In this document: in pieces, positions 7,503-15,347 of the stretch
Position numbering within the stretch: position 1 is the stretch's first letter
Layout of the letters: each line of letters begins with the position of its first letter
Assembly (NCBI GenBank): GCA_017555025.1
Contig: JAFZHC010000021.1
Coordinates: 1-45,210 of the forward strand
Source of the DNA: Akkermansia sp.
GTDB taxonomy: Bacteria > Verrucomicrobiota > Verrucomicrobiia > Verrucomicrobiales > Akkermansiaceae
Length of the DNA stretch: 45,210 bases
Direction: 5' to 3'
Program-made: the position numbers and the translations under genes
Notes under the pieces: model-generated
Database searches by the model: none
The model's input: only the letters and a program-made list of their open reading frames with translations
Told to the model about the DNA's origin: nothing

Positions 7503-8356
7503 TTGCCAAGATGCTCGCAGATAGTGTTGATGTTATAGAGGAACATGGCTTTGTAGCCGGGGGCTGCTGAATAAATGCCATCCATCACCAGCGGCGCTGT
7601 GGGAATGCCGAGTTGCTCTGCTATGACCTGTAACATGCGAGGACTGGCGTTTACCTCAGTAAAGATGCAGCGTGCATTGCGGCTGCGCAAGTCTGCCAGC
7701 AGTTTAGCCAGCGAAGCCGGGTCGCCTTCGCTCTCGCGGGCAATGCCTTGTATGGCAATGGGTGTGAAATTGTATGCTTTGCAGAAGTGGCACATGGCTG
7801 CATGACCGGTGACGAGGGCTCTGTTGGCATGGGGAATGCGGCTGAGCTTCATACGTGCGGTGCGGTTAAGTTCGTCCATTTCTGCGGCATAAGCTGCTCT
7901 ATTGGCGCTGAAATCTTTCTCCCGCTCCGGAGCAAGCTGAACGAGTGCCGACAGCAGCATGCGAGAGGCTCGTTTCATGTTGTCCGGGGTATTCCACCAA
8001 TGCGGGTCGGCGAATTTTGTGCCCGGTACCCGTACGTCGGCTACCATTGTGCCTAACTCCAAAACGCCGGTGGTGGCGGGTATCGCATCGTACAAATCAG
8101 CAAGGTAGGGTTCTACGCCTTTGCCGCAGGCCAGCAGTAATTGTGCACCGGCTGCTTTGGCTACATCGCCACCTGTGGGCGCAAATGAATGCAAATCTCC
8201 GTTGGCCGGAAAAAGATTGACAACCTCAACATGTTCCCCGCCGATTCGCTCTGCCATTTCGCTGAGCAGCGGGTGGAGACTGGCAATTTTAAGCGGGGGT
8301 TCCCCGGCTGTCACCATTCCCAATATCATCAGTAACATGCAGAGTACGTTCTTCAT
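7499..8356 (-). CDS. Metal ABC transporter substrate-binding protein (ZnuA/TroA family)
   Basis: Periplasmic binding protein that delivers zinc or manganese to the permease. A signal peptide (MKNVLCMLLMILGMVTAG) opens the 285-residue protein. Expected ligand regions are present: DLHSF, TGHAAMCHFCKAYNF in place of the usual HDAFGYF-type block, FTEVNAS, and a late MDGIYS acidic site. No long His-rich loop is seen, unlike classical ZnuA. The start is the ATG at 8356, one base after the predicted transcript start; an ATG at 8365 lies within the -10 box and the longer TTG start at 8392 lies in the -35 box. First gene of the operon. Confidence 0.9.
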   Translation of the reverse strand: MKNVLCMLLMILGMVTAGEPPLKIASLHPLLSEMAERIGGEHVEVVNLFPANGDLHSFAPTGGDVAKAAGAQLLLACGKGVEPYLADLYDAIPATTGVLELGTMVADVRVPGTKFADPHWWNTPDNMKRASRMLLSALVQLAPEREKDFSANRAAYAAEMDELNRTARMKLSRIPHANRALVTGHAAMCHFCKAYNFTPIAIQGIARESEGDPASLAKLLADLRSRNARCIFTEVNASPRMLQVIAEQLGIPTAPLVMDGIYSAAPGYKAMFLYNINTICEHLGK

Positions 8357-8363
8357 GCGCAGC

Positions 8364-8392
8364 ATTATAGCTCTTGGCAGATGTCGCGTCAA
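8364..8392 (-). promoter_or_regulatory. Leaderless promoter of the metal importer operon
   Basis: On the minus strand, TTGACG (8387-8392), a 17-nt spacer and a perfect TATAAT (8364-8369). The predicted +1 is near 8357, immediately before the ATG at 8356. Confidence 0.8.
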
Positions 8393-8418
8393 TCCCCTAT
8401 GAAGTCAATGGGGGAATT
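8391..8418. other. Inverted repeat touching the importer promoter
   Basis: The arms AATCCCCTAT and ATGGGGGAATT pair over about 10 bp with one bulge around a 7-nt loop. The left arm overlaps the last bases of the -35 box. It could be an operator (metal regulator) or the end of the rpoN transcript; there is no T-run on the minus strand to decide for a terminator. Confidence 0.4.
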
Positions 8419-8454
8419 AGTTGTGTCTTACTTAGCACACAACGGTCTTAGTTT

Positions 8455-9759
8455 TTATCTTCTGCGGAGGTTGGCCGGTAGTATTTTAAGTTGCTCTCTG
8501 TATTTGGCCACGGTGCGTCGGGCTATCTCGATGCCGGAGTCTTGCAGGAGCCTGGCGATGTCGGTGTCGCTGAGCGGTTTGTCGGGGGCTTCCTGTTCTA
8601 TCAATCGACGTATAGCGGCCTGTACGCTGCCGGAGGAAAGGGCCGAGCCATCGTCTTGATTGATGGCCGTTGTAAAGAAGCTGCGCAATTCGTAAAGCCC
8701 ATGGCGGCACTTGAGGTATTTTCCTCGGGTAGCCCGAGAGATGGTAGATATGCTGACTCCTGAGAGGTTAGCAATGTCTTCCATCTTGAGCGGGGCGATG
8801 TGAGAGGGCCCTTTGATGAAAAAGTTTTTCTGGCGCTCTACGATGTTCTGCGCTACTTTCAGGATGGTTTGCTGGCGGTCGTCCAGCGCCCTGATGAACT
8901 CACGCCCCTCGCGGAAGCAGCGGGAAAGGTAACTGCGGACTTCCACGTTGTCTGCCCGCTCAGCCATCATCTCCCGATAATCGGCGGAAAGTGCCAGTCG
9001 GGGAATTCCGGTATTGGTGAGCGTAACGGTTAATTCTTCGCCGTTCTGATGTACCAGTACATCAGGTGGTACAATGTTCAAATCTGCTCTGGCAAATCCG
9101 CTGCCGGGGTCCGGATTTAATCTGGCAATGTGCCTGGCGGCAAGTACTACTGCTTCCTCCTCTACGTTTAATGCGTTGGCAGCCTCATCGTAGCGGTGGC
9201 GAACCAGCGCCTCCCAATGGTGTTGCAATAATTGCATGGGGAGCCCTCCGTATTCACCCTTGCGCTTTAATTGCAGAATGAGACTTTCTCTTAAATCCTC
9301 TGCGCCTACTCCCGCCGGTTCTAAATCCTGAATGGCTTGTAGAGCCATGTGGTAGTGGCGCTTGTCAATACCCAGTTCGCGGGCAACTGCCGCGGGTTTT
9401 TCTGTAAAAAAACCGTGATGATTCAGGTAGGGAATAAGGGCAAGCGCGGCTGCTTCCGTAGCCTGAGGCAGCGCACTACGTCGTATCTGCTCTTCCAAGT
9501 GTTCACCCAGCGTTTGTGCTTCGGTCAGACTTTCCAGAAAACGAGCATGGCGCAATGTCCCTTCGCGATTCAACGGTGTGGATTCCTGCTCATCCGGCAG
9601 AGGGGGCAATTCTTCGAGCGCGGGATTGGAGGCCAGCGCCTGAGTGATGATTTCAGCCAGTTCAGTACCGGTAGCCTGAAGCGTACGCATGAACATCTGC
9701 ATGGCAGCTGTTGCTGCCATGTTCTGCCGCATGCCTTGTTCCATTCCTGTGCCGCTCAC
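8455..9759 (-). CDS. rpoN: RNA polymerase sigma-54 factor
   Basis: Alternative sigma factor that recognises -24/-12 promoters and needs an AAA+ activator. The 434 residues show all three parts: a glutamine- and methionine-rich region I (about 15-50, ending LASNPALEE), the core-binding middle, and the DNA-binding C-terminus with an ISTISRATRGKYL helix-turn-helix. The RpoN box ARRTVAKYRE is perfect at about 413-422. The GTG start at 9759 sits within two bases of the predicted transcript start; an internal ATG at 9744 is the alternative. No enhancer-binding activator gene is in the window and I found no convincing -24/-12 promoter. Confidence 0.95.
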   Translation of the reverse strand: MSGTGMEQGMRQNMAATAAMQMFMRTLQATGTELAEIITQALASNPALEELPPLPDEQESTPLNREGTLRHARFLESLTEAQTLGEHLEEQIRRSALPQATEAAALALIPYLNHHGFFTEKPAAVARELGIDKRHYHMALQAIQDLEPAGVGAEDLRESLILQLKRKGEYGGLPMQLLQHHWEALVRHRYDEAANALNVEEEAVVLAARHIARLNPDPGSGFARADLNIVPPDVLVHQNGEELTVTLTNTGIPRLALSADYREMMAERADNVEVRSYLSRCFREGREFIRALDDRQQTILKVAQNIVERQKNFFIKGPSHIAPLKMEDIANLSGVSISTISRATRGKYLKCRHGLYELRSFFTTAINQDDGSALSSGSVQAAIRRLIEQEAPDKPLSDTDIARLLQDSGIEIARRTVAKYREQLKILPANLRRR

Positions 9760-9767
9760 CGGGTTTT

Positions 9768-9796
9768 GTCATAGCAGAATTGGCGCTGTTTGACAA
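9768..9796 (-). promoter_or_regulatory. Promoter of rpoN, leaderless GTG
   Basis: On the minus strand, TTGTCA (9791-9796), 17 nt, TATGAC (9768-9773). The predicted +1 near 9761 leaves about one base before the GTG start. Confidence 0.6.
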
Positions 9797-9841
9797 GTGC
9801 AAAGCGTGTATGCGCTGCGCCTTAGGAGGTGGGGTGCTCAT

Positions 9842-9882
9842 AAAAAAGCCCCCTGCCGGCAGAGGTCTGCGGGCAGGGGGCT
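9842..9882 (-). terminator. Rho-independent terminator of serA
   Basis: An 11-bp GC-rich stem (9847-9857 with 9872-9882) is followed on the minus strand by six T residues. Canonical terminator just downstream of serA. Confidence 0.9.
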
Positions 9883-9900
9883 GAAAGGGAATGGAATCAA

Positions 9901-11469
9901 TCAGAGCGAAAGGGTAAAAGCCTGCTTAGCAGCAATGGCTTTGGCGATGAGATCCTTTTGCTCCTCGCTAACGGGTTTGTCGGTCTTGATGACGGCAAGG
10001 GATTCGCCTTTGACGGCATCTCGCGGGGCTACCATGTTCTCAATGTTAATACCGGCCTGAGAGATAATCTGACCGATAACGGCAATTACACCGGGGCGGT
10101 CATCGTAGCGCAGTACAAGTGTATTGCCGCTGAGGCTGGCGTAAAGGTGGTCAAAGCTGTTGATGCGGGAGACTACCGGTTCACCGTCAACAACCATACC
10201 GCGAACGCTGGTAATCTTCTGCTCACCGTTTTCTTCCATGTAAAGATCGAGTGTCAGGGCATCATCGTAAAGCTTGTCATCCATGGGTTCGCGCGCTTTG
10301 AATACAATGCCGTGCTCACGCATGCTGGCCTCGGCTGCGGCGGGCATCAGTCCTTGCTCCGCTCCGGGAACAGCTCCCTGCAGAATCCACGGCGTGAACC
10401 ACTTGCGGTACGAGCGCAGGTTGTTATAGAAGGTGCATTCAATCTTGCGGATGGGTTTGCCGCCGCCTGCCTGATAGCAGAGTTTGCCCAACATGGCTGC
10501 CAGTTGCAGATGGGCGGTGTTGAGGTTGGCCGGTTTTTCTGCATTGATGACGCAGGAGGTGTCGCCGCTGGTGAAATAGGCCTCCATTTGCGAGGCTGCA
10601 CGCATGGCTGCCAGTTTATTAGCTTCGCGTGTGTTGGCACCCAAGTGGGGCAGCATGACGTTGGCCACATCGGCGCTGGGTTGCTGTGCCGCTGTGTCTT
10701 TGGGGTGTACATCAGTGCAGTAGATGATGTTCTTACCGGCTGCTCGTGCGCGACGAATCGCATCTTCATCCACCACGCCATAGCGAGAGCAGTTCACCAG
10801 CATGGCGCCATCCTTCATCATGCCAATCAGGCGGTCATCAATCAACCCCTTGGTGGCAGGACCACCCGGAACGTGCAGGGAGATGATATCGGAGGTGGAG
10901 AAAATCTCATCCAGCTCGGCGGGCGTAGCGCCGATGTTGAGGGCGCGCTGCTTAGAGAGGAAGTGGTCATAACCCAGTACCGTGCATTCAAACCCCTGCA
11001 AACGCTTGACCAACAGTCGGCCAATGTTGCCAAGGCCGAGAATGCCCACCGTCTTGCGAGTCAGCTCACGTCCCATGTATTTCTTTTTGTTCCACTCTCC
11101 GGCACGGGTGGTTACATCGGCCGGTATCACATAGCGATAGGCTGCCAGAATCATGGCAATAACCTCTTCCGCTACTGCGTTGGAGTTGGCTCCCGGGGTG
11201 TTCATGACGTCAATGCCTTTACTGCGGGCATAAACGTAGTCAATATTGTCGTAACCGGCACCGGCGCGGATAACGCATTTAAGGTTCGGCAAGCTGTCGA
11301 TGATAGCCGGAGTAACCTTCTCTGAGCGTACGATGAGGCCTACTGCATCGGGATGAGCGGTTGCCTGTACATCTATCGGGTCGCTGTCATTCTGTACAAC
11401 GTCATATCCGGCAGCCATCAGCGAGGCAGATGCTGCTTTGTCGAGTTTGGTGGGAATGAGAATTTTCAT
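9901..11469 (-). CDS. serA: D-3-phosphoglycerate dehydrogenase
   Basis: First step of serine synthesis: 3-phosphoglycerate is oxidised to 3-phosphohydroxypyruvate with NAD. The 522 residues have the long type I architecture: substrate domain, Rossmann domain with GLGNIG (145-150), an intervening domain, and a C-terminal ACT domain (about 449-522, DRPGVIAVIG...INIENM) of the kind used for serine feedback. The catalytic Arg (about 229, NCSRYG) and His (about 275, LPHLGANT) are present. The usual Glu of the DVFxxEP motif appears as Asp258 in DVHPKD. It follows the DUF1015 gene by 21 nt and is probably co-transcribed with it. Confidence 0.95.
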   Translation of the reverse strand: MKILIPTKLDKAASASLMAAGYDVVQNDSDPIDVQATAHPDAVGLIVRSEKVTPAIIDSLPNLKCVIRAGAGYDNIDYVYARSKGIDVMNTPGANSNAVAEEVIAMILAAYRYVIPADVTTRAGEWNKKKYMGRELTRKTVGILGLGNIGRLLVKRLQGFECTVLGYDHFLSKQRALNIGATPAELDEIFSTSDIISLHVPGGPATKGLIDDRLIGMMKDGAMLVNCSRYGVVDEDAIRRARAAGKNIIYCTDVHPKDTAAQQPSADVANVMLPHLGANTREANKLAAMRAASQMEAYFTSGDTSCVINAEKPANLNTAHLQLAAMLGKLCYQAGGGKPIRKIECTFYNNLRSYRKWFTPWILQGAVPGAEQGLMPAAAEASMREHGIVFKAREPMDDKLYDDALTLDLYMEENGEQKITSVRGMVVDGEPVVSRINSFDHLYASLSGNTLVLRYDDRPGVIAVIGQIISQAGINIENMVAPRDAVKGESLAVIKTDKPVSEEQKDLIAKAIAAKQAFTLSL

Positions 11470-11490
11470 GGATTGGTGTAGTGTTAAAAA

Positions 11491-12732
11491 TTATTGTTCA
11501 ATTTCATGCAGGAAAAGACCGGAGCGAAGTTTCGGCTCAAACCAGGTGGACTTGGGCGGCATTATCTCACCGCTGTCGGCCACGTGGAAGAGATCGGCCA
11601 TGGTGACGGGGTAGAGGGAGAAAGCTACACCCTCACCGGTGCGGTCTTCGAGTTCCTGCAAGCCGCGTATGCCGCCTACAAAGTCAATGCGTTCGCTGGT
11701 ACGTGGGTCATCAATACCCAGAACGGGAGCCAGAAGATTAGCTTGCAGAATGGCGCAGTCGAGGCTTTCAATGGGGTGAGCGGCATCGAAGCTGCCTTCC
11801 TTGGCGGTGATGCTGTACCAGGTGCCGCCCAGGCACATACCGAACTCATGCTTATGGCGAGGTGCATAGGGAGCACCGGCTGGAACGGGACTGACCGTGA
11901 ACTTATCAGCAATAGCAGTCATGTATTGTTCCGGGGTCATGCCGTTGAGGTCACTTACCACGCGGTTGTAGTCCATGATGAAGAGGTCTTCATCGCAGAA
12001 GGTTACAGCCATCAGGTAATTAAACTCCTCCTCACCGCTGTAGTCCGGATGTTCAGCGCGGCGTTTGGCGCTGACGGCTGCACTACTCGCGGTTCGGTGG
12101 TGCCCGTCAGCAATGTAGAGCGTAGGAACTTCTTCAAAGCCTTGACGAATTGTCTCAATAACCTCCGAATCGGTTACAGGCCAGAGAAGATGGGTTACGC
12201 CGTCATCGCTTGTGAACTCATACTCAGGTTTGTGGAACTTAATCCACTCGCGAATGGCGGTGGAAATTCCCTCATGTTTACGGTAAGCCAAGAAAACCGG
12301 TTCAGTCTGGCAGGAGCAGGTGTCGAAGTGATTAATGCGGTCGAGCTCTTTTTCCTTGCGGGTAAGTTCGTGTTTCAGAATGGTGTTGTTCAGGTATTCA
12401 TCTACACTGGCACAGCCGACAATGCCGGTCTGTACGCGCCCCCACATCATCTGACGGTAGATGTAGTAATAGGGTTCCGGGTCGCGTTTCAGAAAACCTT
12501 TGGCAAGAAAATCCTTCAGATTGTCGCGGCTCTTCTCGTAGGTCACGGTATCGTGAATAGCTGCCTCACTTGTATCGATGTCGGCTCGGCAGATGTGAAG
12601 GAAGGAAGATGCATTGCCGGCAGCCATAGCGCAGGCTTCCTCATGGTTCATAACATCGTAAGGCAGGCTGGATACCTGCTCTGCATATTGCTTGGGCGGT
12701 CGCACTGCGGCGAAGGGGCGAATCGTGGCCAT
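11491..12732 (-). CDS. DUF1015 family protein (serA-associated)
   Basis: A 413-residue cytosolic protein of the DUF1015 family. Recognisable stretches are the N-terminal IRPFAAVRPP...SLPYDVMN and the central YIADGHHRTASS, the most conserved part of the family. DUF1015 genes often sit next to serA, as here, which links them to serine or phosphoserine metabolism. A serine-kinase or ParB-like role has been suggested for related folds, but I cannot show an activity from this sequence. The gene has a real leader of about 26 nt, unlike most neighbours, although no Shine-Dalgarno site is evident in it. Confidence 0.9.
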   Translation of the reverse strand: MATIRPFAAVRPPKQYAEQVSSLPYDVMNHEEACAMAAGNASSFLHICRADIDTSEAAIHDTVTYEKSRDNLKDFLAKGFLKRDPEPYYYIYRQMMWGRVQTGIVGCASVDEYLNNTILKHELTRKEKELDRINHFDTCSCQTEPVFLAYRKHEGISTAIREWIKFHKPEYEFTSDDGVTHLLWPVTDSEVIETIRQGFEEVPTLYIADGHHRTASSAAVSAKRRAEHPDYSGEEEFNYLMAVTFCDEDLFIMDYNRVVSDLNGMTPEQYMTAIADKFTVSPVPAGAPYAPRHKHEFGMCLGGTWYSITAKEGSFDAAHPIESLDCAILQANLLAPVLGIDDPRTSERIDFVGGIRGLQELEDRTGEGVAFSLYPVTMADLFHVADSGEIMPPKSTWFEPKLRSGLFLHEIEQ

Positions 12733-12764
12733 GATGTGAGAGAATAGATAAGAGTATGTTCTTT

Positions 12765-12793
12765 CTTATACTATTGACGGCACTTCTCGTCAA
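12765..12793 (-). promoter_or_regulatory. Promoter of DUF1015-serA, with leader
   Basis: On the minus strand, TTGACG (12788-12793), 17 nt, TATAAG (12765-12770). There are 32 nt from the -10 box to the ATG, giving a leader of about 26 nt. Confidence 0.6.
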
Positions 12794-12921
12794 GCTAAAT
12801 CATCGACAGTCTGTTATTCTGCCGGTTATTTGAGAAGAATAATCTTCTTCCTGCCGAAGTAAAGTGCGGGAGGTATGTGTGCGGGGCGATAGTCCCCCGG
12901 GTTAATGCCTTGTCAGTTCAG

Positions 12922-13755
12922 TTATATTTCCTGTTTCCGGTGCTGAATGAAATCGAGTCGCGCATGCCGGATGATGTCATCGGGCGTGAGGGCGTCCAGT
13001 TCATCGAGGAGTGCAGCCGCAAAACTACCGGGACGCGGGGCCCGTGCTGCCGCCCGTTCTCCGGCAATACCCAATATGGCTGCGGTTGCTATAGCGGCCT
13101 TCAGCGGTGTGGGTGCTATGCTCAGACAGGCTGCGGCCAGAGCTCCCATAGCACACCCCACACCGGTTACACGCGTCATGATTTCGTGGCCGTTGTAGCA
13201 GGCTATAATGGTGTGACCGTCTGTTGCATAATCCGTTTCTCCGGTAACCAGTACAGCTGCTCCGGTGGTGCGGGCTAGTGCTTGCGCTGCCGATATTGCG
13301 GCTTTACTATCCGCCCCGCTTTCTACGCCACGGCAGAGCGCCCCTTCTGCACCGGCAAGCGCGATGATTTCAGAGGCGTTACCCCGAATCATGCCCGGGG
13401 GCGTTTGCAGTAATTCCCCGCATACCCGGGTGCGGTATTGTAACAAGCCAATCGCCACGGGGTCGAGTACCCAGGGAATGCGGGCGCGTGCAGCCTCCTT
13501 TACCGCGTGCAACATTGTCTGTGCCTGTGCTTCGGAAAGGGTGCCTACATTGACCAGCATGCCGTTGGCACAACTGTGCAGCAGGTCGTGAATTTCATCG
13601 CTATGCGTGAGCATAACCGGCACTCCGCCCGTAGCCAGCAGCATGTTAGCGGTAATGTCCTGTACCACATTGTTGGTCAGGCAGAGGATGAGGGGACGAT
13701 TGCGGCGTAACTCGGCCAGTACCTCAGCGGCAATATTTTGCGGATGGTTCATCAT
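12922..13755 (-). CDS. thiM: Hydroxyethylthiazole kinase
   Basis: Salvages 4-methyl-5-(2-hydroxyethyl)thiazole by phosphorylation so that ThiE can join it to the pyrimidine. The 277 residues carry family blocks: NVVQDITANMLLA, MLVNVGTL, PWVLDPVAIG, GNASEI and the catalytic TGVGCAMGAL region, where Cys replaces nothing essential (the family has a conserved Gly-rich anion hole here). The start overlaps the thiE stop as ATGA. It is the last gene of cysK-thiE-thiM. The 165 nt after it hold only weak hairpins and no clear terminator. Function is well supported. Confidence 0.95.
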   Translation of the reverse strand: MMNHPQNIAAEVLAELRRNRPLILCLTNNVVQDITANMLLATGGVPVMLTHSDEIHDLLHSCANGMLVNVGTLSEAQAQTMLHAVKEAARARIPWVLDPVAIGLLQYRTRVCGELLQTPPGMIRGNASEIIALAGAEGALCRGVESGADSKAAISAAQALARTTGAAVLVTGETDYATDGHTIIACYNGHEIMTRVTGVGCAMGALAAACLSIAPTPLKAAIATAAILGIAGERAAARAPRPGSFAAALLDELDALTPDDIIRHARLDFIQHRKQEI

Positions 13756-14366
13756 GTGAGCTCTCGGGCAGCTTGTGTGGGATTTACAGCGGCGCAGATG
13801 GCAGATACAACGGCAACGCCGGCCGCCAGACCGGTTGCACGTATGGCTGCCGTACGTTCTTTGTTTAAGCCTCCTATTGCTACAACCGGCAGGGAACTCA
13901 GGCGAGCAAGCTTAGCCCATCCTTCCACTCCCATGGGAGGTGGGGCATCGTCTTTGGTGATGGTGGGAAAAACGGGGCCGCAGCCTACGTAGTCCACCAA
14001 CGTGGTATCCACCGCAGCCATTTGTTCGGGCGTTGTAACGGTGAGGCCCAGGATTTTATGCGGGCCGATAAGTTCTCTTGCCTGGGGGACGGGCATGTCG
14101 TCCTGACCAATATGAATGCCGTCGGCATCAATCTCTACGGCAAGTTGCACGTTATCATTGATGATAAGGGGTACGCCCACGCTGCGCAGGTACGTTTGCA
14201 GGGGGAGTACCTGTTCGCGCTGTTCTTCGTGACTGAGGCGTTCACTACGGTATTGGACGATGGTAACACCGCCTTCAACGGCCTGTCGCACGGTTTCCGT
14301 CAGGCTGTAGCGGCATCGTTCTATTTCATCTGTCACCAGATAAAGATGATAATTGGCGGTATTCAT
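13752..14366 (-). CDS. thiE: Thiamine-phosphate synthase
   Basis: Condenses hydroxymethylpyrimidine diphosphate with thiazole phosphate to thiamine phosphate. The 204-residue TIM-barrel protein shows QYRSE, INDNVQLAVEIDADGIHIGQDD (magnesium and pyrophosphate site), LGLTV, DYVGCGPVFPT and the late VAIGGLN phosphate loop. Its start shares one base with the cysK stop (TGATG) and its stop overlaps thiM, so all three are coupled. With thiM this makes a salvage branch; no de novo thiazole or pyrimidine genes are in the window. Confidence 0.96.
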   Translation of the reverse strand: MNTANYHLYLVTDEIERCRYSLTETVRQAVEGGVTIVQYRSERLSHEEQREQVLPLQTYLRSVGVPLIINDNVQLAVEIDADGIHIGQDDMPVPQARELIGPHKILGLTVTTPEQMAAVDTTLVDYVGCGPVFPTITKDDAPPPMGVEGWAKLARLSSLPVVAIGGLNKERTAAIRATGLAAGVAVVSAICAAVNPTQAARELT

Positions 14367-15292
14367 CAGTTGAAGAGCGGTGTGGAGTAATAACGATCAG
14401 CACTATCGGGAAGGATGACAACAATGGTTTTGCCTTCCATGTCGCAGCGTTTGGCCAGTTCCGTGGCGGCATACAGCGCTGCGCCGGAGGAGATGCCCGT
14501 TAATATGCCATCGGTCCGGGCCAGTTCGCCGGCGGTGCGAAAGGGTGCCTCGTTGTCGACTGTGATGATTTCATCGCATATTTCGGTATCCAGTACCGGC
14601 GGAATGAAGTTTGCCCCTATTCCCTGAATGGCGTGCGGGCCGGCTTGTCCTCCGCTGAGCAGGGGCGAGGCTGCGGGCTCCACTCCAATGACTTTCAGGC
14701 TGTGCTTTTTCTCTTTCAGGTACTTGCCGGTACCGGTAATGGTACCGCCGGTGCCAATACCGGCTACGAGGGCATCTACCTGTCCTTTGGTGTCAGACCA
14801 GATTTCGGGGCCGGTGGAGTGGTAGTGTGCCGCTGCGTTGGCGGGATTTTCGAACTGGCCGGCAATGATGGACCCGGGGAGTGTTGCATGCAATTCTTCC
14901 GCTTTGCGAAGAGACCCGGCCATGCCTTCGGCGGCCGGGGTAAGAACAATTTCTGCCCCGTATGCTCGCAAAATGTTGCGGCGCTCCCGGCTCATGCTTT
15001 CCGGCATAACCATGATGGCGCGGTAGCCTCGGGCAGCTGCCAGAGCAGCCAGCCCAATACCGGTATTGCCGCTGGTCGGTTCAATGATGGTACCTCCTTT
15101 CTGCAGACGCCCGCTTGCTTCGGCATCCTCAATAATGGCGCGAGCCGCACGGTCTTTTACTGAGCCTGTCGGGTTGAGGTATTCGAGCTTAACAAGCAGC
15201 CTTGCTTTCAGCCCATGGCGGCGGTTGTAGTTAATCGGTTCCAGCAGCGGTGTGGAGCCAATGAGTTCATTGATGGAGGTGGCTATGTTCAT
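14366..15292 (-). CDS. cysK: Cysteine synthase A (O-acetylserine sulfhydrylase)
   Basis: PLP enzyme making cysteine from O-acetylserine and sulfide. At 308 residues it is the usual CysK length. It has the PLP lysine in NPTGSVKDRAA, the substrate loop PTSGNTGIGLA, the phosphate-binding GTGGTITG and the late GISSGAA. It is first in an operon with thiE and thiM, an uncommon arrangement. A possible promoter is TTCAAC (15329-15334), 18 nt, TATCAT (15305-15310), 12 nt before the ATG; this is weak. The upstream space is only 55 nt and holds no thiamine-pyrophosphate riboswitch. Confidence 0.95.
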   Translation of the reverse strand: MNIATSINELIGSTPLLEPINYNRRHGLKARLLVKLEYLNPTGSVKDRAARAIIEDAEASGRLQKGGTIIEPTSGNTGIGLAALAAARGYRAIMVMPESMSRERRNILRAYGAEIVLTPAAEGMAGSLRKAEELHATLPGSIIAGQFENPANAAAHYHSTGPEIWSDTKGQVDALVAGIGTGGTITGTGKYLKEKKHSLKVIGVEPAASPLLSGGQAGPHAIQGIGANFIPPVLDTEICDEIITVDNEAPFRTAGELARTDGILTGISSGAALYAATELAKRCDMEGKTIVVILPDSADRYYSTPLFN

Positions 15293-15304
15293 ATCGTCTG
15301 ATTG

Positions 15305-15334
15305 ATGATAACCCGATTGCCGGATTTTGTTGAA
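15305..15334 (-). promoter_or_regulatory. Possible promoter of cysK-thiE-thiM
   Basis: TTCAAC (15329-15334), 18 nt, TATCAT (15305-15310) on the minus strand, with 12 nt to the ATG. Both boxes deviate from consensus, so this is tentative. Confidence 0.35.
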
Positions 15335-15347
15335 AAATTGATGTTTG

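Noticed and set aside
7783..7800. TGGCAC-N5-TGCA resembling a sigma-54 promoter
   Set aside because: It lies inside the substrate-binding protein gene with no gene start downstream in that direction.
9958..12747. Very long plus-strand open frames opposite serA and DUF1015 (455 and 417 codons)
   Set aside because: They lie antisense to well-recognised genes, have compositionally odd proteins with no motif, and are explained by the codon bias of the genes on the other strand.
12794..12921. Terminator after thiM
   Set aside because: Only short hairpins (for example AGAAGA/TCTTCT with a 4-nt loop, and a GC-rich 5-bp stem) without T-runs; not strong enough to call.
15293..15347. TPP riboswitch before cysK-thiE-thiM
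   Set aside because: The space is too short and lacks the conserved CUGAGA and ACC-UGAUC elements.
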